Below the pieces are notes generated by a model. It was not told where the DNA came from. It searched no databases and was given only the letters and a program-made list of their open reading frames with translations. This document shows positions 1-9,044 of a stretch of 56,080 nucleotides of DNA, one piece after another. The translations under genes were made by a program, and so were the position numbers. This stretch comes from Flavobacterium sp. UBA7680 (GTDB lineage Bacteria > Bacteroidota > Bacteroidia > Flavobacteriales > Flavobacteriaceae): positions 1 to 56,080 of the forward strand of contig NZ_DLHA01000010.1 in the NCBI RefSeq assembly GCF_002482975.1, written 5' to 3'. How positions within the stretch are numbered: the stretch's first letter is position 1; each line of letters begins with the position of its first letter.

Positions 1-987
1 AGAAACTGTTGTATATTTCAATACATATTTTTTACCTGGGTTTATGATTCCGTATGCAGCCTGGCACATTAAAGTTGCTTCGTGGAAACCACAAAGAATT
101 AACTTTAATTTTCCTGGGTAAGTGTTGATATCACCAATTGCGAAGATTCCCGGAATGTTAGTTTGGTAATCTAATGCGTTGTTTACTTTAATTGCATTTT
201 TCTCTATTTCTAATCCCCAGTCTCCAATTGGACCTAATTTTGGAGTTAATCCGAAAAGCGGAATAAAGAAATCAGTTTCGATTTTACGGTGTGCACCGTT
301 TTCTTCGATATCTAATGATTCAACATGCTCAGCACCATTGATTCCGATAACTTCTGCCGGCGTAATTAATTTAATTTTCCCGGCTGTTTTTAATTCCTGT
401 ACTTTTTCTACAGAATCTAAAGCTCCTCTAAATTCGTTTCTACGGTGAATTAAAGTTACTTCTGAAGCTACGTTTGCTAAGAAAATTGACCAGTCTAACG
501 CTGAATCTCCTCCTCCTGCAATTACAACTCTTTTATTTCTGAATTTCTCAGGATTTTTGATAAAGTATTTTACTCCTTTATCTTCATAAAACTCGATATC
601 TTCGATAAGTGGTTTACGAGGCTCAAAACTTCCTAAACCTCCTGCGATTGCAATAACAGGCGCGTGGAATTTAGTTCCTTTGTTTGAAGTTACAATAAAA
701 GATCCGTCTTCTTGTTTGTCAATGGTTTCAGCACGTTCTCCTAATGTATAACCTGGCTCAAATTGCTTAATTTGTTCTTGCAAATTATCAATTAAATCTC
801 CTGCTAAAACTTCTGGGAATCCCGGAATATCGTAAATAGGCTTTTTTGGATATAACTCTGATAGTTGTCCTCCTGCTTGTGGCAATGCATCTAAAATGTG
901 ACATTTTAATTTTAACAATCCTGCCTCGAAAACGGCAAATAAACCTGTTGGGCCTGCTCCAATTATAAGTATATCTGTTTTAATCAT
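1..987 (-). CDS. Ferredoxin--NADP reductase, thioredoxin-reductase-like (partial)
   Basis: The reverse strand encodes a two-dinucleotide-domain flavoprotein that begins at 987 and runs off the left edge of the window; about 329 residues are visible. An FAD-binding GAGPTG motif lies near residue 10, an NADPH-binding GGGDSALDW near residue 155, and the C-terminal FAD motif GDINTYPGKLKL near residue 282. The Cys-x2-Cys of true thioredoxin reductase is absent next to the NADPH motif, which is the pattern of YumC-type ferredoxin/flavodoxin-NADP reductases. It is the last visible gene of the sulfate assimilation operon, so it probably supplies electrons to the ferredoxin-type sulfite reductase upstream; that role is inferred from position. 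The C-terminus lies outside the window. Confidence 0.85.
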   Translation of the reverse strand, partial: MIKTDILIIGAGPTGLFAVFEAGLLKLKCHILDALPQAGGQLSELYPKKPIYDIPGFPEVLAGDLIDNLQEQIKQFEPGYTLGERAETIDKQEDGSFIVTSNKGTKFHAPVIAIAGGLGSFEPRKPLIEDIEFYEDKGVKYFIKNPEKFRNKRVVIAGGGDSALDWSIFLANVASEVTLIHRRNEFRGALDSVEKVQELKTAGKIKLITPAEVIGINGAEHVESLDIEENGAHRKIETDFFIPLFGLTPKLGPIGDWGLEIEKNAIKVNNALDYQTNIPGIFAIGDINTYPGKLKLILCGFHEATLMCQAAYGIINPGKKYVLKYTTVS

Positions 988-1088
988 TATGTTTGTTGTT
1001 TATAATCATTCTTAATAATACAAAGAAACGAATAATTTATTCTCCTGACAATGATTTTTATCATTATTCATTTCTTCTCATTCATCCA

Positions 1089-1179
1089 TCGGGTTGAAAC
1101 CCGACGCTACAATATAAATCGTTCCTTCGAAATCATCGGGTTAAAACCCGACGCTACAATATGTAACGTTCCTTCGGAA
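1089..1179. repeat. Two tandem copies of a palindromic intergenic repeat
   Basis: Two adjacent copies (about 1089-1131 and 1136-1179) each consist of a short stem (TCGGGTTxAAACCCGA), the linker CGCTACAATAT, and a second small stem TTCCTTCGGAA, which is degraded in the first copy. The same unit appears at 1886-1931 and 7276-7321. The copies fill the gap between the ferredoxin reductase and the siroheme synthase gene. They look like a REP-type interspersed element rather than a coding region. Confidence 0.75.
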
Positions 1180-1187
1180 CTTTTTTA

Positions 1188-1769
1188 TTATTCTTTATTC
1201 TTCAATGAATCGGTTATTTCGTTCATCCTTTTTACCTTTTCTTCAAAATTTCCTTTTAAGGTTTTGCGATATTCATTGAGATTTTCTACCATCTGATTTA
1301 TGTCTTCCGGAATTACTTCTTCAAAAAATTCCCGAAGCCTTTTTGCCGTTGTCGGCGATTTTCCATTGGTTGAAATAGCAATCTTTACATTTCCTTTTGT
1401 TACTATTCCGCCTAAATAATAATCACACAAATCTGGCGTATCGGCTATATTGCAAATCAAATAACGCTTTCTCGATAATTCGTAAACCTTTTTATTCACT
1501 TTCAAATCGTCAGTACAGGCAATTACCATGTGACGTTTTTTGAGCATTTTCTTTTTAAACTTCGATTTTGTCAATTTTATCGAAGGATGGTTTTCTGCTA
1601 AAACTTTAATTTCTAAATGAAATTCTTTTGCTACTACCTCAACATTTGCATTCGGACTTGATTTCAACAAGAAAGAAAGCTTTTCCAGACCTACATTTCC
1701 TCCGCCTACAATCAGTACATTTAAATTGTGAAGCTTTAGAAATATTGGATATAATTCGTTTTGTTCCAT
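1188..1769 (-). CDS. Precorrin-2 dehydrogenase / sirohydrochlorin ferrochelatase (Met8/CysG N-terminal type)
   Basis: This 193-residue protein would oxidise precorrin-2 to sirohydrochlorin and insert iron, the last steps of siroheme synthesis. A Rossmann motif GGGNVG sits near residues 22-27. The family stretch VIACTDDLKVNKKVYELSR is present, followed by CNIADTPDLCDYYLGGIV and the ISTNGKSPTTAKRLREF segment typical of CysG-N/Met8. It lacks the C-terminal uroporphyrinogen methyltransferase domain of E. coli CysG; that activity is the separate gene just upstream in the operon. Siroheme is the cofactor of the sulfite reductase two genes upstream, which fits the operon. About 160 bases with two repeat units separate it from cobA. 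Confidence 0.9.
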   Translation of the reverse strand: MEQNELYPIFLKLHNLNVLIVGGGNVGLEKLSFLLKSSPNANVEVVAKEFHLEIKVLAENHPSIKLTKSKFKKKMLKKRHMVIACTDDLKVNKKVYELSRKRYLICNIADTPDLCDYYLGGIVTKGNVKIAISTNGKSPTTAKRLREFFEEVIPEDINQMVENLNEYRKTLKGNFEEKVKRMNEITDSLKNKE

Positions 1770-1839
1770 TTTAATTTATTTTCATCTAACCAAAATTAGA
1801 TGATTTTTTGATGCATATTGAATTAAATATCCATGCGTT

Positions 1840-1931
1840 CCCGAGGTTGAAACCTCGGGCTATGTTTTCCAATCTCTCGTTTATTCCCCGGATTAAAATC
1901 CGGCGCTACAATATGAATCGTTCCTTCGGAA
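1840..1931. repeat. Palindromic intergenic repeat, one degenerate and one full copy
   Basis: A degenerate copy at 1840-1866 keeps only the first stem (CCCGAGGTTGAAACCTCGGG). A full copy at 1886-1931 has CCGGATTAAAATCCGG, the linker CGCTACAATATG and the stem TTCCTTCGGAA. It matches the copies at 1089-1179 and 7276-7321 and has the same orientation. It lies between cobA and the siroheme synthase gene. Confidence 0.75.
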
Positions 1932-1933
1932 TT

Positions 1934-2707
1934 TTATCTTGAAACTTCTTTTGATAAAAATTCTTCGTAAAATCCTTTTAGTTTGCTGCTTTCGCGGACA
2001 ACTTCGCCTAAAACAATAATGGCTGGTGAACCTAATTCTTTTTCTTTTACAATATTTAGAATAGAATTTACTGTTCCTACGCCTACTTTTTCTTCTGCTG
2101 TTGTTCCGTTTTGAATGATCGCAACGGGTAAGCTTCCTTTATTTTCTTTCTGAAATAAATCGATGATTTGAGGCAATTTGTGCATTCCCATCAAAATCAC
2201 AACTGTTGCAGAAGATTGTGCTGCCAAAGCTACATCTGAAGATAATTTTCTATCAGAAGTTGTTCCGGTAATTGCCCAAAAGCTTTCAGAAACTCCTCGT
2301 TTTGTAATCGAAATTCCCTGACTTGCAGGAACAGCAACTACAGAGGAAATTCCGGGAACTACGATGGTCTCAATTCCGAAGCTTTCTGCAAATTCCACTT
2401 CTTCGCTTCCTCTTCCAAAAATAAACGGATCTCCGCCTTTTAGCCGAACTACATTTCCGTAAGTCAAAGCATTATCGACAATCAGTTGATTGATTTGATC
2501 TTGCGTATAAGCATGATTTCCGATTCTTTTTCCAACAAAAATTCGGATGGCATTTTTAGGCGCATAATCCAGAATTTCTTCGTTGGCCAAAGCGTCATAT
2601 AAAACCACATTTGCTTCAGCCAATGCTTTTACAGCTTTTAGCGTAAGTAAGTCAGGATCGCCCGGACCTGCACCGACTAAAGTTATTTTGGGTTTGATAT
2701 TAAGCAT
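1934..2707 (-). CDS. cobA: Uroporphyrinogen-III C-methyltransferase
   Basis: The 257-residue protein is a tetrapyrrole methylase that converts uroporphyrinogen III to precorrin-2 with two SAM molecules. The family signature VGAGPGDPDLLTLKAVKAL opens the protein (residues about 11-29), followed by VVRLKGGDPFIFGRG near residue 90 and a PGISS motif near residue 118. Length is normal for the single-domain SUMT family. Its start codon overlaps the end of the sulfite reductase gene by eight bases, so the two are very probably translated together. In this operon it provides siroheme precursor rather than cobalamin precursor; no other cobalamin gene is visible nearby. Confidence 0.93.
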   Translation of the reverse strand: MLNIKPKITLVGAGPGDPDLLTLKAVKALAEANVVLYDALANEEILDYAPKNAIRIFVGKRIGNHAYTQDQINQLIVDNALTYGNVVRLKGGDPFIFGRGSEEVEFAESFGIETIVVPGISSVVAVPASQGISITKRGVSESFWAITGTTSDRKLSSDVALAAQSSATVVILMGMHKLPQIIDLFQKENKGSLPVAIIQNGTTAEEKVGVGTVNSILNIVKEKELGSPAIIVLGEVVRESSKLKGFYEEFLSKEVSR

Positions 2708-4790
2708 TTTCTAATTCCTGAGCTCTGAATGTTTCGATTTTGTCAAAGAAAACTACTGCCTGAGCAATGTAATTTTTAGCGAAAGCTTCTGATGGTTCTT
2801 TTTTATTGATTTGGTAAACCAAATTTTTAAAAGTTGAGTTTAATTCTATTTTATTAGTATCGATAAAAACAGTGTCAAACAAATCTACAATTCCTGCGTG
2901 GTGGTTTGTTTTTTGGTTTTCTGCCAATAACAATGCTTTTGCACCGTTTACAAATCCTGCGTAAGCATGATAGATTGCATCTGACCATTTTTTCTCGTCG
3001 AAAGATTCCTGAGCTAAAAACAATTTTTCTTTAGCTTCAAACAATAATGTCGCTACTAAATCGATCACCACTCCGGCACATTCTCCAACTCCAACTGCTT
3101 TTACGTAATTGTCTGCATTACCCCAATCTACAAAATCAGCTTCTGTTAAATTGGTTACATCTGCGAAAGGTTTCAAAATTTCGTAGAAATATTTCTCTCC
3201 TTTTAGATCGTAATAGTTTAGGAATTTTTCTCCGTTTGCATTCGCATTAAAATCATTTAAAATTGTACGCAAAGCATCTGGACCTCTTCTACTCGGAATT
3301 TTAATTACTTTATCAGCAAAACGTCCTGCTCCATTTCCTAATCTTCCTCCGCCTAATAAAACCTGCAATGCCGGAGCAACCAGTTTACCTGAGTTGATAG
3401 ACATTCCCTGGAATCCAATTGCCGACATATTATGTTGTCCGCAGGCATTCATACAACCTGAAATTTTAATTTCGATTTCGCGGTTGTTTAAATACTGAGG
3501 ATATTCAGCAGTTAAAACTCTTTCTAATTCTTCTGCAATACCGGTACTACTTGCAATCCCCAAATTACAAGTATCAGTACCCGGACATGCCGTAATATCT
3601 CCTGTAGAATTATATCCTAATTGAACAAAATCCAGTTTGGCTAATTCCTGATAAAAGAATGGTAAATTCTCTTCTTTTACGTGACGTATTACAATATTTT
3701 GACGCAATGAAAAACGTAATTCATTTGCTGCGTAATTTTTAATTAATGCGGCTAATAATCGTGCCTTATCAGTATAAAAATCTCCTAATAAAACTTTGAT
3801 TCCAATTGCATAATAACCATCTTGTTTTTGCTTGATTACATTCGATTTTTTCCAAGCTTCATAAGCTGCAGTATCTTCGATTGTAACTTGCGGAACTTCT
3901 AATAATGGCTCTGTAATTGGTCCGTCAAAAGCAGTTGTATCTATTTCATGTGTTTCAAAAGCAATGGCTTTTTTCTCTTGTTCAACCAAATCAAGGAAAA
4001 CATCTCTTCCCATTTCTTTGATTAAGAATTTCATACGCGCTTTCATTCTTTTTGCACGCTCTCCATATCTGTCGAAAATACGAATGATTCCTTCTGCTGT
4101 TGGAATGATTTCGTTTACCGGAACGAATTCTGAAAGCAATTCTGCATGTGCCGGCTGAGATCCTAAACCTCCTCCAAACATGATTTTAAATCCGCGTTCA
4201 CCGTCTTTAATTTTCGGAATAAATCCTAAATCGTGTAAATAACTCAAAGCCGTATCTTCGTCTGAAGAAGAGAACGAAATTTTGAATTTACGTCCCATTT
4301 CCTGACAAATTGGGTTTCTTAACAAATATTGAAAAAGTCCGTGTGCATAAGGCGAAACATCAAATGGTTCGTTTACGTCAACTCCAGCCAATTCGCTTCC
4401 TGTGATATTTCTAACGGTGTTTCCACAAGCTTCGCGAAGCGTGATATCGTCTTTAGCCAAATCTGCCCAAAGTTCTGGTGTTCTGTCTAAACTCACGTAG
4501 TGAATCTGGATATCCTGACGCGTCGTAATGTGCAAACGTCCTGTAGAATATTCATCAGAAACTTGCGTGATACGCACTAATTGCTCGCTGGTAACTTTAC
4601 CATATGGCAATTTGATACGGATCATCTGAACGCCTTCCTGACGTTGCCCATAAATTCCACGCGCTAAACGAAGACTACGAAAACGCTCATCATCAATTTT
4701 TCCTCCACGGAATAAATGAATCTTTTTTTCTAATTCGATAATCTCTCTTTGAACTACCGGATTTTCTATTTCTGTTCTAAAACTTTCCAT
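2700..4790 (-). CDS. Ferredoxin-type siroheme sulfite (nitrite) reductase with C-terminal HEPN-like domain
   Basis: The 696-residue protein reduces sulfite to sulfide with six electrons. It has the duplicated nitrite/sulfite reductase ferredoxin half-domains, and the [4Fe-4S]-siroheme ligands are visible as C402-x5-C408 and C446-x3-C450 (ACPGTDTC and GCMNACGQH). The context of cysH, cysD and cysN points to sulfite rather than nitrite. Residues from about 560 to the end are an extra helical domain with a YHAYAGFVNGAKALL segment resembling HEPN domains; the usual R-x4-6-H RNase motif is not evident. An ATG at 4856 is also in frame, but the 22 codons before 4790 read through a degenerate GCTTAAGGCTTA-type spacer repeat, so I chose 4790, where the conserved N-terminus begins (MESFRTEIENP). 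Confidence 0.9.
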   Translation of the reverse strand: MESFRTEIENPVVQREIIELEKKIHLFRGGKIDDERFRSLRLARGIYGQRQEGVQMIRIKLPYGKVTSEQLVRITQVSDEYSTGRLHITTRQDIQIHYVSLDRTPELWADLAKDDITLREACGNTVRNITGSELAGVDVNEPFDVSPYAHGLFQYLLRNPICQEMGRKFKISFSSSDEDTALSYLHDLGFIPKIKDGERGFKIMFGGGLGSQPAHAELLSEFVPVNEIIPTAEGIIRIFDRYGERAKRMKARMKFLIKEMGRDVFLDLVEQEKKAIAFETHEIDTTAFDGPITEPLLEVPQVTIEDTAAYEAWKKSNVIKQKQDGYYAIGIKVLLGDFYTDKARLLAALIKNYAANELRFSLRQNIVIRHVKEENLPFFYQELAKLDFVQLGYNSTGDITACPGTDTCNLGIASSTGIAEELERVLTAEYPQYLNNREIEIKISGCMNACGQHNMSAIGFQGMSINSGKLVAPALQVLLGGGRLGNGAGRFADKVIKIPSRRGPDALRTILNDFNANANGEKFLNYYDLKGEKYFYEILKPFADVTNLTEADFVDWGNADNYVKAVGVGECAGVVIDLVATLLFEAKEKLFLAQESFDEKKWSDAIYHAYAGFVNGAKALLLAENQKTNHHAGIVDLFDTVFIDTNKIELNSTFKNLVYQINKKEPSEAFAKNYIAQAVVFFDKIETFRAQELENA

Positions 4791-4894
4791 TTGTTTTGAT
4801 GCTTTAGGCTTTAAGCTGTAGGCTATAAGCTTTTTAAACTTTGTGTCTTTCCTCATTTAAGCTTAAGGCTTATTGCTTAAAGCTTATTGCAGGT

Positions 4895-6139
4895 TTACCT
4901 AATAAATCCTACTCCTGCTGTTGTGTTTGTTGCTGTATCAATTAAGATAAAAGCTCCGTTTGATTTGTTTTCGTTGTAAGCGTCAAAATATAAAGGTTTG
5001 CTTAATTTGATGCTTACTTCTCCTATTTCGTTGATGGCTAATTGTGAAGCTTCTTTTGTTCCGGAATAGTCTGTTGAGATGGTATTTTTGATACTTTCTA
5101 CTTTGGCTAAAACCGAATTTGTATTGTGCTGTACAATATATTTTGTTCCTGCAACCAGTTTTTTGCTGTCCATCCAGCAAACTGTTGTTGTGATCTCTTT
5201 TTCAATTTTTGGAAGTTCTGATGATTTTACAATCATGTCGCCTCTCGTTACATTGATATCATTTTCTAATTCGATGGTAATTGATGAACCTGCAACGGCT
5301 TCGTCAAATGTTTTATCGAAAAAGTGAATTTTAGATACTTTTGATTCTGTTAAAGAAGGAAGAACTGTTACAGCATCTCCAACTTTAATAGAGTTTCCGT
5401 ATAATTTCCCTGCGTAACCTCTAAAATCGTGGTATTCTTCTGTTTTTGGACGAATCACAGTTTGAACTGGGAAACGTGCTTTTCCTGCTTCAAAAACATC
5501 ATGAGCATGTAATCCTTCTAAATGTTCTAAAACCGTTTGACCTGTATACCAAGGCATATCTTTTGACTGATCAACTACGTTTCCGCCATTGATTGCGCTT
5601 AACGGAATGTAACTTACGTTTTGTTCCTTGAAAGTACTTTTTGCATTTAATGCCTGAAAATCAGCTTTGATTTTATTGAAAACTTCTTCAGAATAATCCA
5701 CTAAATCCATTTTATTAATCGCAACAATTACTTCTTTTACTCGCAATAAATTATTGATAAAAAAATGACGGTACGTTTGCTCAATAACTCCTTTTCTGGC
5801 ATCAATTAAAATAATCGAAACCTGAGAAGTCGAAGCTCCTGTAACCATGTTTCTAGTATATTCTACGTGACCTGGAGTATCGGCAATAATGTAACTTTTC
5901 TTTGCTGTCGAAAAATAAATGTGCGCAACATCAATCGTGATTCCTTGTTCTCTTTCAGCCACTAAACCATCTGTTGCTAATGAGAAATCCAGATAATCAT
6001 ATCCTTTTTGTTTACTGCTTTTTTCGATTGCTTCTATCTTATCAGTCGTCAATGATTTTGTGTCATACAATAATCTCCCGATCAAAGTACTTTTTCCGTC
6101 ATCTACACTTCCTGCTGTTGCTATTTTTAAAACTTCCAT
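4895..6139 (-). CDS. cysN: Sulfate adenylyltransferase, GTPase subunit 1
   Basis: This 414-residue GTPase, with CysD, makes APS from sulfate and ATP, coupling GTP hydrolysis to an otherwise unfavourable step. The elongation-factor-like G motifs are clear: GSVDDGKST at residues 10-18, DTPGH at 87-91 and NKMD at 142-145. Two beta-barrel domains follow to about residue 414. It ends without the APS kinase (CysC) domain seen in fused forms, which agrees with direct APS reduction by CysH here. An upstream in-frame ATG at 6178 adds 13 residues translated from a TTTCAGGTTT spacer repeat; the family N-terminus MEVLKIATAGS starts at 6139. It follows cysD by about 140 bases of spacer. Confidence 0.95.
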   Translation of the reverse strand: MEVLKIATAGSVDDGKSTLIGRLLYDTKSLTTDKIEAIEKSSKQKGYDYLDFSLATDGLVAEREQGITIDVAHIYFSTAKKSYIIADTPGHVEYTRNMVTGASTSQVSIILIDARKGVIEQTYRHFFINNLLRVKEVIVAINKMDLVDYSEEVFNKIKADFQALNAKSTFKEQNVSYIPLSAINGGNVVDQSKDMPWYTGQTVLEHLEGLHAHDVFEAGKARFPVQTVIRPKTEEYHDFRGYAGKLYGNSIKVGDAVTVLPSLTESKVSKIHFFDKTFDEAVAGSSITIELENDINVTRGDMIVKSSELPKIEKEITTTVCWMDSKKLVAGTKYIVQHNTNSVLAKVESIKNTISTDYSGTKEASQLAINEIGEVSIKLSKPLYFDAYNENKSNGAFILIDTATNTTAGVGFIR

Positions 6140-6281
6140 TCTTGTATATTGTTTCAGGTTTAAAGTTTCAGGTTTCATGTTCTCTCGAAACTTATAAATC
6201 TGTATGTTTTTGTTTTTTTGATTTCCTTTTTAATTACTTCCTGAATTGCCTTCATAATTCACAATTCATAACTCATAATTA

Positions 6282-7181
6282 TTAAAAATAACCTTGTTGT
6301 TTTCTCTTTTCCATTGCAGCTTCAGAACGTTTGTCATCGATTCTGGCTCCTCTTTCAGAAATCGTTGATTCTCTAATTTCGCCTACAACTTCTTCGATTG
6401 TTGCTGCGTAAGATTCAACCGCTGCTGTACAACTCATATCTCCAACGGTTCTGAAGCGAACAATTCTTTCTTCGATTTGTTCGTCTTCTTCTTGGTACAC
6501 AAAAGGAGAATGCGACCAGATTAAACCGTCTCTCAAAAAAACTTTTCTTTTATGTGAAAAATAGATTGACGGAATTTCGATGTGTTCTTTTTCGATATAA
6601 CTCCAAACATCTAATTCTGTCCAGTTTGAAATTGGGAAAACACGAACGTTTTGTCCATTTTCAATTTTTCCATTTAAGATATCAAACAATTCTGGTCTTT
6701 GATTTTTTTCGTCCCATTGTCCGAAATCATCACGAACTGAGAAAATACGTTCTTTAGCTCTTGCTTTTTCTTCATCACGACGCGCACCGCCAATACAAGC
6801 ATCAAACTTAAATTCTTCAATTGCATCTAAAAGTGTTGTCGTTTGCAGGCTGTTTCTACTAGAATATTTTCCTGTTTCTTCAACCACTTTTCCTTCATCA
6901 ATAGCATCCTGAACATTACGAACGATCAACTCTAAACCTAATTCTTCTACCAATTTATCTCTGAAAGCAATTGTTTCTGGGAAATTGTGTCCCGTATCAA
7001 CGTGTAAAAGAGGAAACGGAATCTTAGCAGGAAAAAATGCTTTTTGCGCCAAACGCACTAATGTTATAGAATCTTTTCCTCCTGAGAAAAGTAAAACCGG
7101 TTTGTCAAACTGTGAAATTACTTCTCTGAAAATGTATATCGCTTCACTCTCTAAAGCGTTTGTTTTTAATACTGAACTCAT
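6282..7181 (-). CDS. cysD: Sulfate adenylyltransferase, subunit 2
   Basis: This 299-residue PP-loop protein is the catalytic ATP sulfurylase subunit that partners CysN. The pyrophosphate-binding loop SGGKDS lies at residues 33-38. Further family stretches are visible: CIGGARRDEEKARAKERIFS, the ISNWTELDVWSYI segment and the C-terminal ERGARIDDK. A start at 7211 is also open, but its ten extra residues come from A/T spacer sequence; MSSVLKTNALESEAIYIFRE at 7181 is the typical N-terminus. A REP-like repeat lies in the gap between it and the upstream cysH gene. Confidence 0.96.
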   Translation of the reverse strand: MSSVLKTNALESEAIYIFREVISQFDKPVLLFSGGKDSITLVRLAQKAFFPAKIPFPLLHVDTGHNFPETIAFRDKLVEELGLELIVRNVQDAIDEGKVVEETGKYSSRNSLQTTTLLDAIEEFKFDACIGGARRDEEKARAKERIFSVRDDFGQWDEKNQRPELFDILNGKIENGQNVRVFPISNWTELDVWSYIEKEHIEIPSIYFSHKRKVFLRDGLIWSHSPFVYQEEDEQIEERIVRFRTVGDMSCTAAVESYAATIEEVVGEIRESTISERGARIDDKRSEAAMEKRKQQGYF

Positions 7182-7275
7182 TGTTTTTTGTTTGATATTT
7201 TTTAGTTTCAAGTTTCAGGTTTTAAGTTGTGAGTTACTCTAAAACTTTCCGCTATTTATTCTGTTTTCTATTCTT

Positions 7276-7321
7276 CCCCGGATTAAAATCCGGCGCTACA
7301 ATATGGATCGTTCCTTCGGAA
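7276..7321. repeat. Palindromic intergenic repeat, full copy
   Basis: This is a full copy of the CCGGATTAAAATCCGG / CGCTACAATATGG / TTCCTTCGGAA unit, nearly identical to the one at 1886-1931 and in the same orientation. It lies in the spacer between cysH and cysD. Both internal palindromes could fold in the operon mRNA. Confidence 0.75.
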
Positions 7322-7392
7322 CTTTAAATCTATATTCTTTATTCTATTCTCTATTTTCTTGTCTCTTGCTTCTTGCCTCTAAAAATCTAGAC

Positions 7393-8103
7393 TTACTCTT
7401 TTTTAGCGCTATGCAAACCACACTCTTTATGGCTTGATTCCCACCACCATCTTCCGGCTCTGATATCTTCACCCGGAAAAATTGCTCTTGTACAAGGTGC
7501 GCAGCCAATACTTACGAAACCTTGTTTGTGTAAAGCATTTTGAGGTACATTATTTTCTGAAAGATACGTTTCAACTTCTTCTAAAGTCCATTTTAGTAAC
7601 GGATTGAATTTTATAATTTCGAAGTTTCCATCGTATTCAAACAAATGCAAATCCTGTCTGTTTTCTGATTGTTCGGCTCTTAAACCTGTAATCCAAACTG
7701 AATTTCCTGCTAAAGCTTTTCGTAACGGAACTACTTTTCGAATAAAACAACATTCTTTTCTGTTTTCAACTGAATCGTAAAAGCTGTTTGGTCCTTTTTC
7801 TTTTAGAAGATTTTCTACCGCTGTTGCTTCTGGAAAAAAAACTTCAATAGGTCTTTTATACTTTTTTAATGTTTTGTGAAAAACGTCGTAAGTTTCCTGA
7901 AATAATCTTCCGGTGTCTAAAGTAAAAACAGTAATATCAGTATTGCTTTTTGCAATAAAATCTGTAATTACCTGATCTTCCTGTCCAAAAGAAGTGGAAA
8001 AAATTACTTTTCCCGGAAACTCTTTTGCTAAAAAAACTAAGGTTTCGTCCAGCGAAAAATCTTTTGTTTTCTCTAATAATTCTTGTACAATAATCGCACT
8101 CAT
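7393..8103 (-). CDS. cysH: Adenylyl-sulfate (APS) reductase, iron-sulfur type
   Basis: The 236-residue protein reduces activated sulfate to sulfite with thioredoxin. It has the PP-loop-like STSFGQED near residue 36, the pairs C118-C119 and C201-x2-C204 that bind the [4Fe-4S] cluster in APS-using enzymes, and the catalytic C-terminal KECGLH with C228. Presence of both cluster Cys pairs favours APS over PAPS as substrate, consistent with the absence of an APS kinase gene or domain nearby. It lies directly downstream of the TauE/SafE permease gene (25-base gap) and upstream of cysD. Confidence 0.94.
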   Translation of the reverse strand: MSAIIVQELLEKTKDFSLDETLVFLAKEFPGKVIFSTSFGQEDQVITDFIAKSNTDITVFTLDTGRLFQETYDVFHKTLKKYKRPIEVFFPEATAVENLLKEKGPNSFYDSVENRKECCFIRKVVPLRKALAGNSVWITGLRAEQSENRQDLHLFEYDGNFEIIKFNPLLKWTLEEVETYLSENNVPQNALHKQGFVSIGCAPCTRAIFPGEDIRAGRWWWESSHKECGLHSAKKE

Positions 8104-8128
8104 AATCTCTTTCTCCTAATCTAAAGAA

Positions 8129-9016
8129 TTATAATAATTTAGATAATGTTTTTAAACTCAATAATATAATTAGAATTCCAACGGCAACCATCATTGGTTT
8201 TCTTTTGATTTTATTTACCAAATATGCTGCTAATGGCGCTGAAATAACTCCTCCTAAAATCAATCCGATGATTACCTGCCAGCCATGAATTCCTCCAAAA
8301 AGCATAAAAGTAATACCACTTGCAAATGAAATTGCAAACTCCGCTGCATTTACTGAACCAATTGTATATCTCGGGTTTCTTCCTCTTCCTAATAATGTTG
8401 AAGTTACGATTGGTCCCCAGCCTCCGCCGCCAACCGAATCCATAAAACCTCCAAATACAGCTAAAGCGCCTAATCTTTTCGTTTTCTTCTTTACAATTGT
8501 TTTTTTCAATGCTTTTCTGATGATAACAAGTGCTAAAATAATCATGTAAACTGCAATAAATGGCTTAATAACATCTCCATTAATAATATCAGATAATAAA
8601 TAAGCTCCTGTAATTGAACCTAAAACACCTGGGATTAATAAATGTTTTGTCAATTTTTTATTGATGTTCCCAAATCTATGATGTGAAAGTGCCGATGCTC
8701 CCGTTGTAAACATTTCAGATACGTGAACTGCCGTACTACTTACAACCGGCGGAACTCCGTAAGCCAATAAAAATGACGTTGAAGTTGCTCCATAACCCAT
8801 TCCTAAAGTTCCGTCAACTAATTGAGCGAAAACTCCAATGGCGAAAAACACTAAAAATTCTTCATTAAATCCTTCTACAAATCCATTCCACGAAAATTCA
8901 GCGTGGTGATTGTATATTAATACAGTTAATAAACTTACTAGTAAAACAACAGGAATTCCAATCCATAGCTTTTCTTTAAAAGAATCGGCGGTATTTATTT
9001 TCAGTTCTCTTTCCAT
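8129..9016 (-). CDS. TauE/SafE family sulfite exporter-like permease (operon leader gene)
   Basis: The 295-residue integral membrane protein has about eight hydrophobic segments and the two internal TauE/SafE repeats, with the glycine-rich FAQLVDGTLGMGYGATSTSF in the first half and DSVGGGGWGPIVTSTLLG in the second. Family members move sulfite, sulfonates or sulfate. As first gene of the sulfate assimilation operon it may import sulfate or expel excess sulfite; direction cannot be read from sequence. A TAttTTTG promoter at 9077-9084 and a palindrome at 9045-9067 lie just upstream. A second TauE/SafE gene of different sequence starts divergently at 9316. Confidence 0.87.
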   Translation of the reverse strand: MERELKINTADSFKEKLWIGIPVVLLVSLLTVLIYNHHAEFSWNGFVEGFNEEFLVFFAIGVFAQLVDGTLGMGYGATSTSFLLAYGVPPVVSSTAVHVSEMFTTGASALSHHRFGNINKKLTKHLLIPGVLGSITGAYLLSDIINGDVIKPFIAVYMIILALVIIRKALKKTIVKKKTKRLGALAVFGGFMDSVGGGGWGPIVTSTLLGRGRNPRYTIGSVNAAEFAISFASGITFMLFGGIHGWQVIIGLILGGVISAPLAAYLVNKIKRKPMMVAVGILIILLSLKTLSKLL

Positions 9017-9044
9017 ATTAAATGATTGAATTTGTTTTCAAAAC

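Noticed and set aside
1051..1296. Plus-strand 81-codon ORF near the left end
   Set aside because: It mostly translates two copies of the palindromic repeat and the antisense of the siroheme synthase gene.
4791..4856. Longer N-terminus of the sulfite reductase starting at 4856
   Set aside because: The extra 22 codons translate a degenerate GCTTTAAGC-type spacer repeat; family similarity starts at the ATG at 4790.
6140..6178. Longer N-terminus of CysN starting at 6178
   Set aside because: The extra codons come from a TTTCAGGTTT spacer repeat; the GTPase N-terminus starts at 6139.
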